From Numida meleagris (Eukaryota > Chordata > Aves > Galliformes > Numididae): a stretch of DNA of 64,000 nt. The position numbers and the translations under genes were made by a program. The DNA is taken from the NCBI RefSeq assembly GCF_002078875.1, contig NC_034421.1, forward strand, positions 14,713,218 through 14,777,217. The letters run 5' to 3'. Below are positions 1-14,500 of the stretch, one piece after another (the stretch's first letter is position 1; each line of letters starts with the position of its first letter). The notes under the pieces are model-generated. The model was given only the letters and a program-made list of their open reading frames with translations, did not search any database and was not told the origin of the DNA.

Positions 1-939
1 TGCAGGAGCACTTTGCTGTGTGTCCCACCCGAGCGTCCCACTGCACGTCCCGAGGCTGTTTCACGGGGTGCCCTGACGCACACCTCTGGTTGCTCGTGTC
101 TGTGCCCCCCATCAGAATGCAGTTTCGGGGAAGGTAGCTCACATGGCAGCCCCTGGCCCAATGCAGTGGGCAGTGGGTTGTTTGGTGGCTGCAGGCAGGC
201 AGCCCCACAGCTCTGCCGTCACTGTCTGCGGTACAGGACACTGTTTACCTTTTCTAGGTCAAAAGAACCAAAAATGAATAAACCTGGAAAGCTGTAACAC
301 CAGTCTCCGTCTGCTTTGCTTCCCACCCAGGCACTGCTTTGTGGTTCCCAGTGCAACGGGAATATTTCCCTGTTCTGACACCAAAATCACATTGCAGCCT
401 CCCCAGGGCTTTCTCCACACCAGTTTCTCCACGTTGCAGTGCTCCGTTTTTGTGACAGAGATGTGCCCCGTTTCTGCCAGCTTCAGCCAAGCCCACGGTC
501 ATCACTAAAGAGGCTTAAAAGGAAAGGGTTCAAGCCTTCGTTACCAGACTGGGAACAACTACCAAGGGGAAACATAAATAAAACCACGTATCCCTGAAGC
601 ACAGTGACATTAGTTCCTTATGGCTGATGCGTGGGTCCATCCCCCCGGTGCCTGTGGGGCTGTGGCTGCTGAGCAAGCAGAGCTGTGGCCCCATCACCAG
701 CAGTGACCCCCCCCCCATGCATCGTGTGCCCAGGGATGGGCCCAAACCCGGCCCCAGCCCACGTCTCCAGCACACAGCGGGTTTGGAGCAGCCTGAAGGT
801 GCCTCCCGCCTCAGCCCTGAGTCTATTAACCCTGTTAGTCACCATGGCACCAGAGCACATCGTAAATGAGTACCTGATGTTGCAAAAATGTCATCACTAC
901 AGCACGAGGCATCTTCATTAGGGCGGTGAGGCGCTGGCA

Positions 940-1072
940 CTGCTGCCCAGAGCTGTGGGTGCCCCATCCCTGGAGGTGCCCGCGGCCAGAAATGGATCCT
1001 GGGCAGCCTGAGCTGGGGGGAGCAGCCAGCCCAGGGTCCTTCCCACCCAACCACGCTATGATTGTGGGATTC
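940..1072 (+). mobile_element. CR1 LINE 3' fragment
   Basis: The stretch matches the CR1 3' region: 'GTGGGTGCCCCATCCCTGG' is followed by a degraded 'GGCAGCCTGAGCTGG' and a terminal 'CTATGATTGTGGGATTC', a decayed copy of the CR1 octamer tail. It is truncated at the 5' end and has no coding capacity. Confidence 0.75.
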
Positions 1073-2691
1073 ATGTCCTGCCAGCTGCCAGGAGCAAACC
1101 GCCAGTGATGCTGGGTGTCAGCAACAGGTTCCCCCACACTGCACGGATAAACTCCACTGTAGGGGTGAGGGCTGCAGCCTGGTGACAGGAGCAGTGCTGC
1201 TGCCCATCCTCTCACAGTGTGAGGCTGCTGCAGCCCCAGGGCTTCAGCGCGACGTCCCCGTGTCCATGCAGCCGGAGGCGAAGGAATATTCTGAGCCGCA
1301 AAAGGGTTTTGTTCTCCCATTGATCTTGTGAAAGACAGATGCAAAATAGCATTATGCCACGAAATGTATTAAAAAGGCTATAAATACCGTGACATTATCA
1401 GGGTGAAATGCCACGGGCCGTTACATCACTGTGGCTTTCTGCCGGGTGCTTTCCATTAGGAGCAGGGGCGGTGCGGCCCTTTGCCGGCCCCGCGTGGCAC
1501 TTTGCACATTCTGGTGGCTGCTCCCATGCTCTGAGCTGCAGCCGTGGCCTAAAGCTTCGCTGCTGTACCGAAGGAACGAGAACATTAGGTCAAAAATTTG
1601 ACCTATCTGCACTAAGTCTTATTGCAGCACGAAGCCTGCTCTAAGTATGCAAAAAATGCAACCAACCTGCAGCTGCTTATTGGAAGCGATGGCAGTGGTG
1701 GGACCCACGGGCACCTGGAGGCTGTGTGAGGGATCCCAGCAGCTGTCAGCGGGGCACGGGGCTCTCGGGGCAGAAGAAGACAGCACTGGGCACGGAGCAG
1801 CGCGGTCCCGCAGGATGGAGGCAGCTCGGGGCGGTCCCACGTCCTCTGAGAGGGGACGGGAAATGGGAACCAGGGGACAAGGACAGCTGGAAAGAGAGAG
1901 CCCGGACGTTTTGTCTGAACTGAAGTGGCATTTGCTGACATTACCGGGGCTGCCGGGCTCTCCTCGGCGTTTCTCGCAGAGCAAATTTACTTTCTGCTGA
2001 ATGAGATCAAGGCAGGGACACTTCTGCACACATCCATCACGGATTGCACTGAACCTTTTTGTTAGTCCTTGTTGTGCAGCGTTCCTCTTAGAGACTCAAA
2101 AACGAAGCGTGGGTGAGCTTGCCCCCGCAGTTCTGTGTCCCCCGCTGCCACCAGGCGCTGCGTCCCGCTCCCAGCAGAGCTGCACCGTGCTGGCTCTGAG
2201 CGCTGTGTGATGATGATGGCACGTCCACTGCCGCTGTGCTCTGCTCCCAACAAAGCCCTGCCCTCCCCGGAGCCCTCTGCCCAGAGCCTTTGGTGGCAGC
2301 CCCATGGTCAGGGCTCGCTCGGGCACTGCTGGCTGAGCCCTTTGGTTCCTCACCATGCAGAGCCCTGACACTGAGATCTGCAGTTTGGGGCTGAAGTGGG
2401 CAAACACATTTTGGAACATTTGGAACCTCTCGGGCACACCCCATCTGCAGCCCCTGCGTCTCGGGTGCTGCCTGCCCTGCTCCCCATCACGGCACGTGTG
2501 GCCTCCCTGGGTTGGAGCACTATGAGGAGCCATCCATGTTTCTAAATTGTCCTTGCTGCATTTTGTTGTTTGCTGCTCGTGGGGATTTGAAATCACTCAA
2601 AGAATCTGTGATGAAAATGACAAAACAGTGCAAAGCAGCTGGACCCCGTGCCGCGCTGCCCTTGCAGAAGTCGCCCTGGCTTTTCCGACCA

Positions 2692-2770
2692 GAGAACCAC
2701 AAAATCATTCAAGCTGGAAAAGACCTCTGAGATCAACCAGTCCGACCACCCACCCGCCTCCAGTACTGGT
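2692..2770 (-). mobile_element. CR1 LINE 3' end fragment
   Basis: On the + strand it begins 'ACCACAAAATCATTCAAG' and continues through 'GAAAAGACCTCTGAGATCA', the reverse complement of a CR1 3' end. The copy is old and short, and its inner boundary is uncertain. Confidence 0.65.
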
Positions 2771-5700
2771 TCCTGGAGTTTGGAGCTCAAACCTCCCCGA
2801 GCTGTGGGAGCCTTTGCTGCCCCTCACCAGGGGGTGCAGCCCCGTGCAATCCAGCGCAACAGACCTGGAGATGGATGGCACATTTAAGGAAGGAGCTGTC
2901 TGAATCTGCTCTTGTCTGCCCTTGTCTGGGCTAAGATTTATTACAACACTGAAATGGCTCATTCCCGTTTGGACTAGACCTTCTTACTGGAGCTGAAGGG
3001 AGGCTTGAACTGGCTGCCATGGGGCTGCTTTATCAGCTTTAGATTCAGTGCCTCCCAGCCCCGCTGATCTCCCTGCTGGTCTGCACCAGGACAGCACAGC
3101 CATCTCTGTGACATTTTGTTCTGCAGCATTCTGTTGTCCCCCGTTCCTGGGACCAGGGGCCTCCTGAGGCACGGCACCCAGCAGCTGGATGCCTTCTGCT
3201 AGAAGATTTTTAGGGCCAAGCAGTAAAATCCTCTTAGCGCTGGCTCATTGCACAGAATTAAATCCAATCAATTTAGCCCACACATCACAATGCCACTGGA
3301 GCCGAAGGGAAATTTCACATTTGCTGCAAGAAGCATAGGGGAAAACCGGTAATCTCATGCACTGGGAGAACAGAGAAGAGTTCCTACAGTGCAGACTGAA
3401 GCCACGTGCAGCTGGCAACTTGTGTGTGCCACTGCCAGCAGCAGCACCGACAGCAACTCTGGAAAGGGAGAGGCTGGATGGGGAGACAGAAGGAAAGAAT
3501 GCACCCAAACATGAAGTCCATAGACACTGTCCAAAGGAGACCCTCCCAGCTGAACCCAGCGCTGGGTGACTGCTTTTCTTCCAAATGTGATGCAGAATAG
3601 CAATGGCACCCTTTTCCTGCAAGCCTGAAGCTGCTACCTCTGAGAAATCCACGCGTGCCAGGTCTGTCACTGCAGGTGGTGCTGCCGGTGCACGGCTTCA
3701 CCTCTCCTCCTGTTCTTGCACGGCCCCAGCACGCGCTGTGCACTGAGCCCGGGGAGCACGGCGGCAGCGCCCAGGCACCACGCCAGCAGCAGTCGTTTTT
3801 TCAGTGCAATGCTCTGCGTCCTTGCAGGATCGGTGGGGATGCCAGCAGGAGGAGGCTGTGCAGTGCAGAAATCCCATTGTCCCTCGCTGCTCTCTCTGGG
3901 ATTTTCCTGGTAGTGCTCCGCTGGGCTGGGGGATCTACAGGAGTTTCACTGGGATTTTAGCAGGCTGCGTTCCCCAGAACGATCGCTTTTGGATGAGAGC
4001 TACAGAGGGGGAGGTGATGGGAGGAGGTGGGTTTCCCCTGAAGAGCTGCCTGGGAGGGAAGGGGAGAAGCCCCAGCACCATGGCAGGTTCCTGCACACCG
4101 GCAGACAGGGGCTTGAGGGGTCGGCAGTGATGGGGAGAGGTGGGAGGGCACCAAATCCCAGGGCAGAAACCCCAAGTTTTAGAGTCAGGAGCTGCCAGAA
4201 AACAGCTCTGGGCTCTGTCCTACGGTGCAGCCGGGCTCGGCGGGTCTGGGCTCCTGGTTTCAAGGCCGTGCAGCCGCGGCTTGTGCTCATCTCTGAACTT
4301 TTGGCCTCCAGGTCCTTGGCTGGCCGACAGGAAGCTCCCATCAGCTTTTAATTGGGGGCGCGTTCCGGTTGTTGCCATAGTGGGCAGCGATGCCCTTCAC
4401 CTCGCAGCGGGGGTGGGAAGCAGGGCGGAAAAAAAAACAAAAAAAAAAACCTCTTGACAAACAAGCAGGGATTTTATTACAGCTCGTGTCACACCAGAGG
4501 AGTGAGCGCTGAGTCACTGCCAGGTACAGACAGTGACTGTGAGTCACCGCAGAGCGGCTCATCAATAACCCCGGGGCTCCGCACTCCGTGCCCCAGCCCC
4601 GACGCGGCCCCCAGCTCCAGCGCTGCCCCATAGCCCCCGCTTTGCCCAGGGGCCGCTGGGTATAGCACTCGCCCTGCTGGAGCTGGGAGCAGGAGGGCAG
4701 CAGGCAGCTGTCCGTCCGCAGCGTGACACCGGGGGAAATCTGCGGTAGGGAGCTGTGAGAGCTGCAGGGACACGAGCCTGAGCTAAATCCGTGCAGAAAT
4801 GCCAGCTGGCGTCTGCTATCCTTTAAACCCAAAGGCCAGAGCTCTCGCTTGCTTGAGGAGCTGCTTTCTGCTGTGGTCGTCACCCCTCTGCCGTTAGCAC
4901 TCCCGCACTGGCTGACCCCAGCGGCCGCGGGTCCCACAGTGCCGGGTGCCAGCACACCCCGTGGCCGAGAAGCAAAGCAGAGAGGAGCCCCAAAAGCAGC
5001 CCAGGAGAAAAGCACCCGCAGCACAGGCAGCACGGCCACTTGTCCAGTCCCCAGTCAACCTGGAACTGCAAGAATACAAAATAAAACAGTGCACATGGTG
5101 CAAAGCCGTGGCACTGAACTCCAGCGCTGGATTTGGGGTCCAGCCACATCCAGAGCCCTGAGAGCACCGTGCAGTGCTGGAGGGGATGCTGTCAGTGCAC
5201 AAGCCACAGCCCCACTCAAGGCTTTGGAGACGGGCACGGGGCAGAGTCTGTCACCAAGGGGTGGCACATGGGCTGCGTCCTTGGCAGCTGCCAGGAGCCT
5301 GGGCCGGCACTGAACGAGCACCTTTGGGAAAGCTTTGCCGTAGCGAAGGGCCCTTTTAATGAAAATGCAGACAAAATGAAACAATCAACCTCCGGGAAAA
5401 AAAAGAAAGGGAAAGAAGGGTAATTTAGCACAGAGCTAATAAAGGCAATGAATAATCCGCCCAGGCGCCCAGGGGACAGACGTGGCATCATCCAACTAGC
5501 ACTGAGAGTCTTTGCAACACTTTTTCTTTCCTATCTCAGCAGCTGTTAGCATCAGGCCCCCATTTGCTGCCCTTGTCCTTCAGCACCTTTTATATTAAAG
5601 GTTCCTGAGCACTTCCCATTCTATTATGTGCACAAATCACCTCACTCAGTTCCCAAATTCATCTCTTACTGTGGGAGGAGTATGGCAGCATGGAATAATT

Positions 5701-8700
5701 AATATTACACAACAGCTTAGGACCAGAAGCAAAGGATAAACTTGGTGCTGGACTGTAAATAAGCGGGGCTGTGTAGGACGAGCCAGCCAGGCTGGAGCCC
5801 AGCCACGAACCCTGCGGGTGCGAGAGCTCTAGGGCTGCGCTTTGCCTCCAGTCCCAGCAGCAGCACTGCACGACACACTCTGTCTTGCCTCAGCACCCCC
5901 CTAGAAGCCCCTTCTCAACGTCCTCCTATTTCCAGGAAACCTTGGAAGGGGGCCCAGCCTGCCAGACGGCTTTTTAGAAATCAGGAAACCAATGATGTGT
6001 TAGGAAAATTGCATTAGTACCTCCGTGCAGCCCATGAGTCACGGCTGGCAGCCCTGCAGCCCTATTGCAGCAGTGCTGCGCCGCGCTCCGCCTGCACCCA
6101 GCGATGCCTCCTCCAGCCCCACCTCAGTGCCACGCAGCAGGGCCAGCACACGGCGAGGGAAAAGGGCAGGGGGTGTCAGCTCCTGTGTGCAATACTGCAG
6201 CAAATCCCCCTTCCATCAGTGTCCAGCCTTGCTCCCGTGGGGGTTTGGGGCACACGCTCTATGCCCTGCAGTGCCAGCACCACCTGGGCTGCTCTCTTGC
6301 TCCCCGTTTCTCTCTGTGCTGTCCCAGCTCTCCAGCCAAAAGCATCCCGACTGGGGCTGCCTCTCCCACAGGGAGGGCTGGAGGCGCAGGCTGTGAAAGC
6401 TTTGAGCTCATTAGCCGCCACTGGAATGGGTAATTAGGTTGATTTGTGCAGGAAGCAGAGTGGGAGCAGCCTTTCTTTAAGAAGCACTGACAGTAGAGTC
6501 AGGGCTCCCACCTGCCCCAGCCCCTCAGGATTTGGGGGGAAGAAGCCATCCAAGCAGTGCTTGGAGCTGTGAGGCTCCAGAGCCCTCTGCGATGGGATGG
6601 TCTCTGTGCCTGTGCTGGGGGTGCAGGATGGCCAGGCTGACCTGCACTGCCTGTCCTGCCTGGTGATTTGAGTAAGTCTCCCTGCTGGCTGCTCCATCAG
6701 AACAGCAAAAGTGTGCTTGCGAGGATGGAAGCAGGGTGGGTGCATGGCTGCGGCATCGCTGCCCAAGCAACTCCCTCCCTGCCCTGCTCAGCATCAGCTT
6801 TCCGTGGGATCTAAATATTCCCCAAACCTCCTGAGATGGGACCAGATCCCAAACCCCAACCCCCGCTTTCCCCAGCCCTCCGCATCCCGTTTTTCTCCCG
6901 GGGGAAGAATGCATCATCAGTTCAGTTAAACCTGATTATCACTGGTGAAAACAGAGCCTGCAAATCTGGCCCTGGTCCATGGCTTCCCTCCTAACCCTGA
7001 CATGTCTGTGGGGTGAGAGCAGAAGCAGTGGAGTGATCCCGGCCCACACTTCCAGCAAAGCTTCTCCCTGTCCATGTGAAAAGCTCCTGCCAAAATGGTG
7101 GCACTGCGCTGCAGGAGCCATCGCACGAGAGCCACGTGTTCCCCAGTGACAGCGTCCTCACCCCCAGCGACGCCACTGGCACAGGCTGTGTCCTCCCCCC
7201 GCTCCTGGTGGCCCCGTGGGGCTGTTCTGGAAAGCTGTCAGCCAGAGGCTGCCGAGGGATAGGGGGAGGTAATTGGGGAAGATGGGACTAATCTCGTGTT
7301 TTTTTTTGGTTGTGAAAAGGGAGTGAAGAAGAGAAAAGGAGATGTGCTGGTAAATTACCATCAGGGCTGCTATAGTAACACGACTTTAAAGACTGCCGAG
7401 CCGGCCTCCTTGGGGCTATAGAAAGCTCTTCCGTTTGTTCGGTAGTTTTCCACTTTCTCCCTACGCAGGCTGGCCAGGCCTGCCACCACCCTGTCCCCAC
7501 GCCGTGCCCCGCAGTGCTGCCCACACAGCCCCACACCTCCGGGTGCTTGCTGCTCCCAGGGTGGTACCTTTCCTCCTCACTCACTCACTCCTCGTACACT
7601 GGGCAGCTCTTCTCTCTGCTCCCTGCCCGGCACTGGCACTGGGGATGCTGCGCAGGATGCGCTAGGGCTGAGAGGTGAGACGAAGGCAGCGGTCGCTTCA
7701 GTGGAATGGTTTCTTTCCTCTTTCTAAAGGAAAGCCCCAAACCTGAGAGCAGCAGCAGCAGAACGCCCCGGGGAGAAGCGCTATCGAATGCCTCCAGCTG
7801 AGGAAAGCACAGGGAAGAGCCGCTCCCCTCCCAGCCTCCATCAAGCAGTCTGATCTCCTGCAGAGTGCTCGAGAGCAAGTCTTGCTTTCAGCACAGTCGG
7901 GTTCAGGGTCACCACGTGCTGCTGAAGTGTGGTTGCTGGATAAATAGGACTTAACAAAATGTCAGACTCATGTTTGGCTCAGAAGGCCCTGGCAGAGGGA
8001 CATCCCTCCCCCAGCACTCCTGTACCGTGGGGTTCCTCAGCATGAGCCCAGTGTGCGCGGAGGCGTTGGTGTTCTGTGGCTTTGTGTCTTTGAAGTTCTC
8101 TGGGATGGAGAAATGCAAACGTTTCATTTCTAAAGGAGGGAGAACGTGCTAAAAACCAAAACCCACATAGGAAGCCAGGATAATTGAGAAAAAACAAAGA
8201 GTTGCTGTGAATTCTGCCGTGAACATTTGGAATGGGCAGGTGTGCCGGCCTGCAGCTTAAAGCACTTAAGAGTTTTGAGTTACACACTGTAAATTCAGAG
8301 AAATAATCACTCTTACATTCCTGCCAGGCACAGCGAGAGCAAGGTGGGGACACTGTGCTCCCTAGAAAGCATTTCTAAATGCAAGCGTTCCCCCCCACCG
8401 CTGTGTTACCTCACTCAGCTCTCATAGTGCAACCCAATTCTTTTCCTTCCTAAAATCTTGCATCTAAAATTTTGACCTCTGTTCCTGCTTGCTTCGCCTC
8501 TTCCATTTCCCCTTCCCTCAGCTGTTTGCCTGTTTCTAACACAACAGCTGCCTGCCCGAGCGCTCGGTCACTTCTCAGCTCCGCTGGGTTTCCTTGCAGG
8601 CTGCAGGGGACAGCTGCTGTGCTGCTCCAGCTGTGCCCTGCTCTCACCACGTGCATCCTCTGTGGGGTGAAACCACGCAGCCCGCTGAAGGACCGCGGAT

Positions 8701-11344
8701 CCTTGCGTCCCATCTGCTGGATGCCCCCAAGAAGCCAGCACCAGCTAACTGCCAGCAGCTTCCTCTGGCACAGGAACGCAAACCCAGAGCCACCACTGCA
8801 CTCGGTAATGTCTTGGCGGGGACCCTGAGCCCTTCCTGGCTGCTGGAGCCACGTCAGAGCCCGGGAGGCTCCCTGGCAGCTGCACGCCTTATGTATTTCA
8901 GATGCAGATGGAAGAACATCCCCTGGCTCCGTGGCTGAGCTGGTTTACCCCTCCTCCAGTTACAGGAGTCAGATGGAGCAATCCATCTTCAGCAGCAGGA
9001 TCAGTGCCCACAGAGCAGGAAAGCAGCAACCAGAAACTTCCTGACGGAGACCAGGGCACTGCAGCCCCAGCCCAGCCCCAGCCATGCTGCTCTCTGAGCT
9101 GCACAGCACCAGAGGAGCAGGTTCCTAGGCCTAGGAAAAAGAAAAGCTCTTTTGTTCCTTTGTGTTTTCATGTAAGTATGCAATGCCCAGAAAGTTCCTT
9201 CGTTCCTATTCTGAAATGCTTCAGTTTACTGCCAGTGTGGTTGCTATTCATCAGTCCACAGCCCTGTGATCTGCAGAGTAAATTATTGCTAACATCCCCC
9301 TCAAATGAAAGGACTCAGCCTTGGGGTTTCATGCATATTTATACTAAATGCCAGGCTTGCAAGGACGTTGACATTTCGCTTGGTTCCTCTCTGAGAACAG
9401 CAATCTTCCTGCCCTCTTGCCTAAGCATTGTACAACACTCGAACAAAAGCCAGATGGAAAACAGCCTCTGGCTACGAGGGAGAGATCTGAGCGCTGACAT
9501 GGAAGCCGTGCTCTCCTAGAACTCGGGCTGCTGTTCCACAGCAGCTCACAAACGGTCCCATTTCCCCAGGAGCAGGAGGAACGCAATGTAAGAAGCTCTG
9601 TTGATGGTAAAAGGATGACTTTAAGACAGACACTTTGCCTTCGGGACTGGGCATCTGGAAATGCTTCCTGGGTTTGTCTCGATCTCATGCGTGATTCTGG
9701 GTGTTGTGATGACTAAGTGGAGGCCGTCCCTGGATGCAGTCGTCTGTGCAGCCACGGAAATGCCTCATCCTCTGCCCTGCTGACCCCGCTCTGTGCCGGG
9801 AGGGGGTGGCACAGGGCAAGCTTTTGTGGCACAGCCCCTGCCTGCAATTTGTACAGCTTTTCAATTGCTTGGGTAAGGCTAAAACGAGCTCCCTAAAAGC
9901 TTTCTGCTGCTTCATCACTCCTCTATTGCGCTTCTCAGGAGGAACAGGAAGGCCAGGGCAGCCGCAAGGCAGCTTGTCTCGCTCGATGTTCCAGACATGA
10001 ACGGTTCTCCTCGAAGTCCCAGGTGCTTGCAGCAAGCTCTTGAACCCCCACGGGCCACTCTGGAATCTCGGCACCAGAACAAGTGACTCTCTGGCTAAGC
10101 CTCTCCTGATGTGAGCTGTGAACGCCTCTGCGGTACCTTCTGAGATGGTTCTTGAACACCTCCCAGGCAGAGCGAAGCCCGCTGCCCATCACAGGAGCTG
10201 CACTGCTGCATTCATCTTCATGGCGGCACCCTCAGCATCACTGTTCTTACCCTGGCTTTTACCCTAGCTTGGGAAAAAGATGTCAAGTTTCCTGCCAACA
10301 GAACTTCGCCTGCAGGGCATCCCTTGGTGCATTCCCACGAGGAAGCTGTTAATCCCACTGACCTGGCTCAGTTTCAATCCATGTGGAAACTTTCTGCCTA
10401 CGCAGGTTGTTTTGATGGCGTTACTTGCCTGCAGCAGGGCTTCCCGTCCCTCTTTTCCGTATTTTGTATGCATTTTGTAAATGTAGCGTGTCTCAGACAC
10501 CTTCTGCCTCGGCAGTCTCTCACCCTGTCCCCAGCTGTTTGCAGCATGCATCCCTCAGCGATGCCTCTCATTTGCCCTTACAATAGCACGATCTTTCATC
10601 TCTCTGGAACCTTTTCCTTTCTTTCAGGAACCAGTTTCCCTCAGCCCTACGCTCCCTGCCCTGAGCTGAGGGTGAAACCAAATTCATGGATGAATCCATC
10701 TCTGACAGTCACGTTTGCTCTCCTGCCGCCTCGCACCAGCTCTGTCCTTGGCCACGCAGTGTGCTCTCTGCCTGGGTGCTGTACAGCTTTCTTCACATCT
10801 CACAGTGCAAACCTTGTGAGCTATGAGCCCAGCACATATTTTATTACAGGACCACTGACCATTTAGTCTTGCGCTGTGGCTCTGTCCCAAAGACACATCT
10901 CTGGAGTTAAGAAGCATACGAAATCTTGCCTCTATTTGTTTGGGGATAGCCTCTTTACAAAGTCCTGGGTTTTACTAGCCCTGTGACAAAGCTGATGGAT
11001 GTACAGGGAAGGCTCTGAGTTATTCCAAGTCTGCAGATGACAGGGACCCACCAGTGTCTGTGCACAATCAGCCACGGCCCAGCGTGGTATCTGGATTCTC
11101 AGCCTGGCTATTTGGAGCATGTCATGGGCTTTGAGTATCCTGCTCTTTCTGTACGCTTAGAGCACTTGATTAAGACACAGTGGTTTCCATCTTTACATCA
11201 GCAAAGTGTTGCTGGGTGGCTTTTAATAAGCACGACCTGCCAATCATTAGCCATGTGGTGTGGTTCGCGCAGTGGTGGTCACCCAAAGGATGCTGGTAGC
11301 CCTGTGTCTCAGTTTGCCTTTTGCTGCATGATCAAAGAACTGAG

Positions 11345-11505
11345 ATCGTAGAATCACAAAATGGCTTAGGTTGAAGGGGACCTTAAAGATCACCCATTTC
11401 CAACCCCCCTGCCATGGGCAGGGTTGCCACTCACCAGGTCAGGCTCCCAGGGTCCATCCCACGTGGCCTTGAATGCTTCCCAGGACGGGGAGCAGCTCTG
11501 GGCTT
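11345..11505 (-). mobile_element. CR1 LINE 3' end fragment
   Basis: The + strand reads 'GTAGAATCACAAAATGGC' followed by 'GACCTTAAAGATCA' and 'GGCCTTGAATGCTTCC'. This is the reverse complement of a CR1 3' end and the adjacent last ORF2 codons. It is truncated at its 5' end. Confidence 0.85.
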
Positions 11506-14500
11506 CATGGCCCTCAAGATGGGTCTTTCTGTGTATGCATGAGATGTATGCAAGCATGTTTCTGCCATGGTATCCATTCACACCCATACTAGGGAGCAAG
11601 CATGGGTCTCCCTCACCCGGCCCCACTCTTCTTTCTGATGGGACAGTCCAGGAGGGTTGGCCACTGCCCCCCAGTGTGTCTGGTTCTGGTTCTGCTTGCA
11701 CAAGGTGTGCTGTCCTGGGGAGCACCACCTTCAAGGACTTGAGGTCAAAAGGCCAAAACAGAATGTTAGAAAAGAGAAGTTCTCTCTGCTTGAGTCATTT
11801 CTGGCATCCAGGTGTGGACTGCCAGGCTCCCTGCCTTCCACATGTCACCCCATGCCTGGGGCTGCCACCCCTGCCCAGCCTCTCTGGGTGGCCTCCTGTT
11901 GTGCTGAAATTGCAAAAGACCTTGAAGTAAAACTATTATTTACCAAAATCTTGCAACAAACCTAGGCAGGTAAATCTGTTCCCTTCTCTCTGCTGGCATC
12001 CATGGCTTCACCACTCTTCTTCCACACAAGTCCTGCACTCTTCCAAGACATCACACAGCACCGTGCCTGCCTCTCCCTCTGATTTGATGGCACCAAATGA
12101 TTCTTCCTCTCAGATGTGAGATCTGAAAATATAATCGTTTGCTCCAGCAATTGAAACAGGTGTCCTCTGGGACTGCTATGGTTTGATTAAAAAAAGCACT
12201 GAAGTGCAAGACAGCAGCAACACTAATGAGCTTGTTTGAGAACAGATGAGGCAGGAGAAAAAAAGGTCTGCTTGCTGGCTTCCGAAAATTAAGCTGTACT
12301 GTGGCTGTGAAGATGCAGAGTATTATAGGGAGCAACAGGAAAAAGCAAAACATGACAGCTCTCATCATGCAAACACACACACACACACGGAGGCACCTTG
12401 TGCTCCTCTGCAGGGAAGTGAGGAGCCACTGCTCACACAGAGCATGTTCCTGGGAGCACGGGAGGAAAGCTGGTCTCCACAAACCCAGGGGCAGGCAACA
12501 TTCTTGACAGTGAATGAAAATTACCAATCAAAAGAATTGTAATTGAAGCAATTACCATGTTCTTTGCAGATACACACACTGCATGTTTCATAAAGTCTAA
12601 TAGAGTGGTGTTGGTCCATGATGGATAGGAAATTGCTGGTTAATCACCAGGGAATGGATAACTTCCTCAGCCAATCTTCAGTTAATGCCTTTAACACGCT
12701 CTTTTGAACACAATTTGTACAAGCTGTGCTTATGGAGAGACTGTTTGGTGAAGTGAAGCTGGTAAATAAAGTGGCAGCCTCCCGTGTGGATCAGAACAAG
12801 TCTTTGAAGCACTCCACACGAGGTCCAGCTCCATCCAAGAGATCCTACTCTGGTACAGTCACCTCCTCGTATTTAGTCATATTTAGTTTGCAATTACAGT
12901 ATAGGAGGCATTCTGCCACAACCTCACAGTGATCCTCTAGGACAAGCGATAACTCCTGAGCATATGCAGCCTTTCCATCTTAACTTTAACTTCTAACCGT
13001 TCTTTTTTTTTCCCCACCTGTTGCCTTACTGGGAATGGCATCTTGTTACTACCTTGAAACCTCAACAGGAAAGCTTGGCCCCTTGGGGGCCTTTGGCACA
13101 ACTCAAGAGCCCCAGCTGAAGGTGTCAGGGCAGCTGCCAACTCCTGGGCAGCAGCCTGGGAGCTGATTCTGTGCTCCCAGCAGTGAGATCACCCTGCTTG
13201 TCTCATGGGCTTTGGGGCTGCTTCAAGCAGTGGCTCCTTGCCAGCTGATGGCCAGGACAGCCCTCTGGACCCAAGCAGCACCCCAGAGGTACATCATCCC
13301 GAGTGACAGGAGGGAGGACAGGAGATCATTTGGATTCCTGAAACTTTGCTTGTATCTCAGGTTGAGAAGTCCAGGTCCAGTTGACCAACAGCTGCCATAG
13401 ACAATAGGCAGAAAATAGCTCTGTCAGCCACTAGGAGCACATAACATCATGAAAAAGCACCTCAGAGGCAAAGTAGACCTGTCAGAGATTTGGGGTTGGG
13501 TGCCTGTTTGAAAGGAGAAGCACCCATGCTTCAGTGTTGCCTCATTACAGGTAACATGGTGTCATTTTCTATGGGTGCCTCATAAAACATCTCACATAAA
13601 AGCCAACAGAGTACAGTTTTCTTTCCACTCTGGGAATGTTTCCAGCTCATTGAGTTACAGCATCACCACAATGAAAACAAAATTTTATGAGTATAATTAT
13701 TGAAGACAGCCATCAGAAGAGGGTAACAGTGTTTAACCGTGGCAAGTCTGGGAACGCTGGGGCAAAGGCATGTTCAGAGGCTTCCAGCCTGATGCTTCCC
13801 ACTCTGGGTGCTATAGAGGTCCAGGTTCAGCCCCCAGGAGCGCTCAGGACCACAGCAGGCAGCTGCTCTGTGCTGGGAGCAGTGCAGAGCTTGCTGCCCT
13901 GACCAATTTTTCCAGGCATGGGTCAGGGCCATGCAGGCTGCAGGCTCAGAGCAGGGGGATGAGGTGGTAGGACTCAGCACAGGAGCAGCAGGACAAGAGG
14001 ACTTCAACAGCAAGCGCTTATTTAAACGTATTTTTTGATCCACAGTGAGTAATATTAATGAGTATGAACTCATTTTCTCTCTCCCTTCCCACCCATTATC
14101 CGTTCCAGTCTCCTGCTCCTTGTGCTGTGTTAGGCCGCCCGTTCTCCACCACGTCTCCTGCTGGCCAGCCACCCGCTATCCTCGGAAATCCTCCGTCAAC
14201 CTTTTCTCTCCCACAGCTGTGCTCATTGCTCTTCCTTTCCTTCCTGTTGCACACGCACTCCCCCTCCTCCCCCGGCCATGTCCTGGCTTCAAGTTTGCTG
14301 GTGTTAGGTTGCGGATTCCTCGGACGGTCCCTGCTCCTCGCAGTGTGTGCGATGCGTTCCTGGCCAGCTGTCACGTGGCCGAGCCCTTCGAACGCGTTCC
14401 TGTGCCCACCTCTTTGGCTCTGCTCGCCCGAGCTTCTTCTGTTACACCCTCAGCCCACTTGCAGAAATCGCTTCTAATTTCGTAGCTCATAGAGCCAGAA

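Larger units (their letters stand above)
1..11344. other. Gene-free GC-rich intergenic stretch
   Basis: I find no run of exons with usable splice sites and recognisable protein similarity on either strand. The open frames here are short, overlap on both strands and show no family signature, as expected by chance in GC-rich DNA. The only identifiable elements are two CR1 fragments, listed separately. A distal regulatory role or an unrecognised lncRNA cannot be excluded from sequence alone. Confidence 0.5.

Noticed and set aside
4341..5039. 232-codon - strand frame
   Set aside because: It is GC-rich intergenic sequence, contains a run translating an A-tract as Phe, and has no similarity to known families.
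8902..9519. 205-codon + strand frame
   Set aside because: Its codon pattern and composition look random, no domain is recognised and overlapping frames are equally open.
10324..10866. 180-codon + strand frame
   Set aside because: There is no recognisable domain, signal or splice context. It is low-confidence chance coding.
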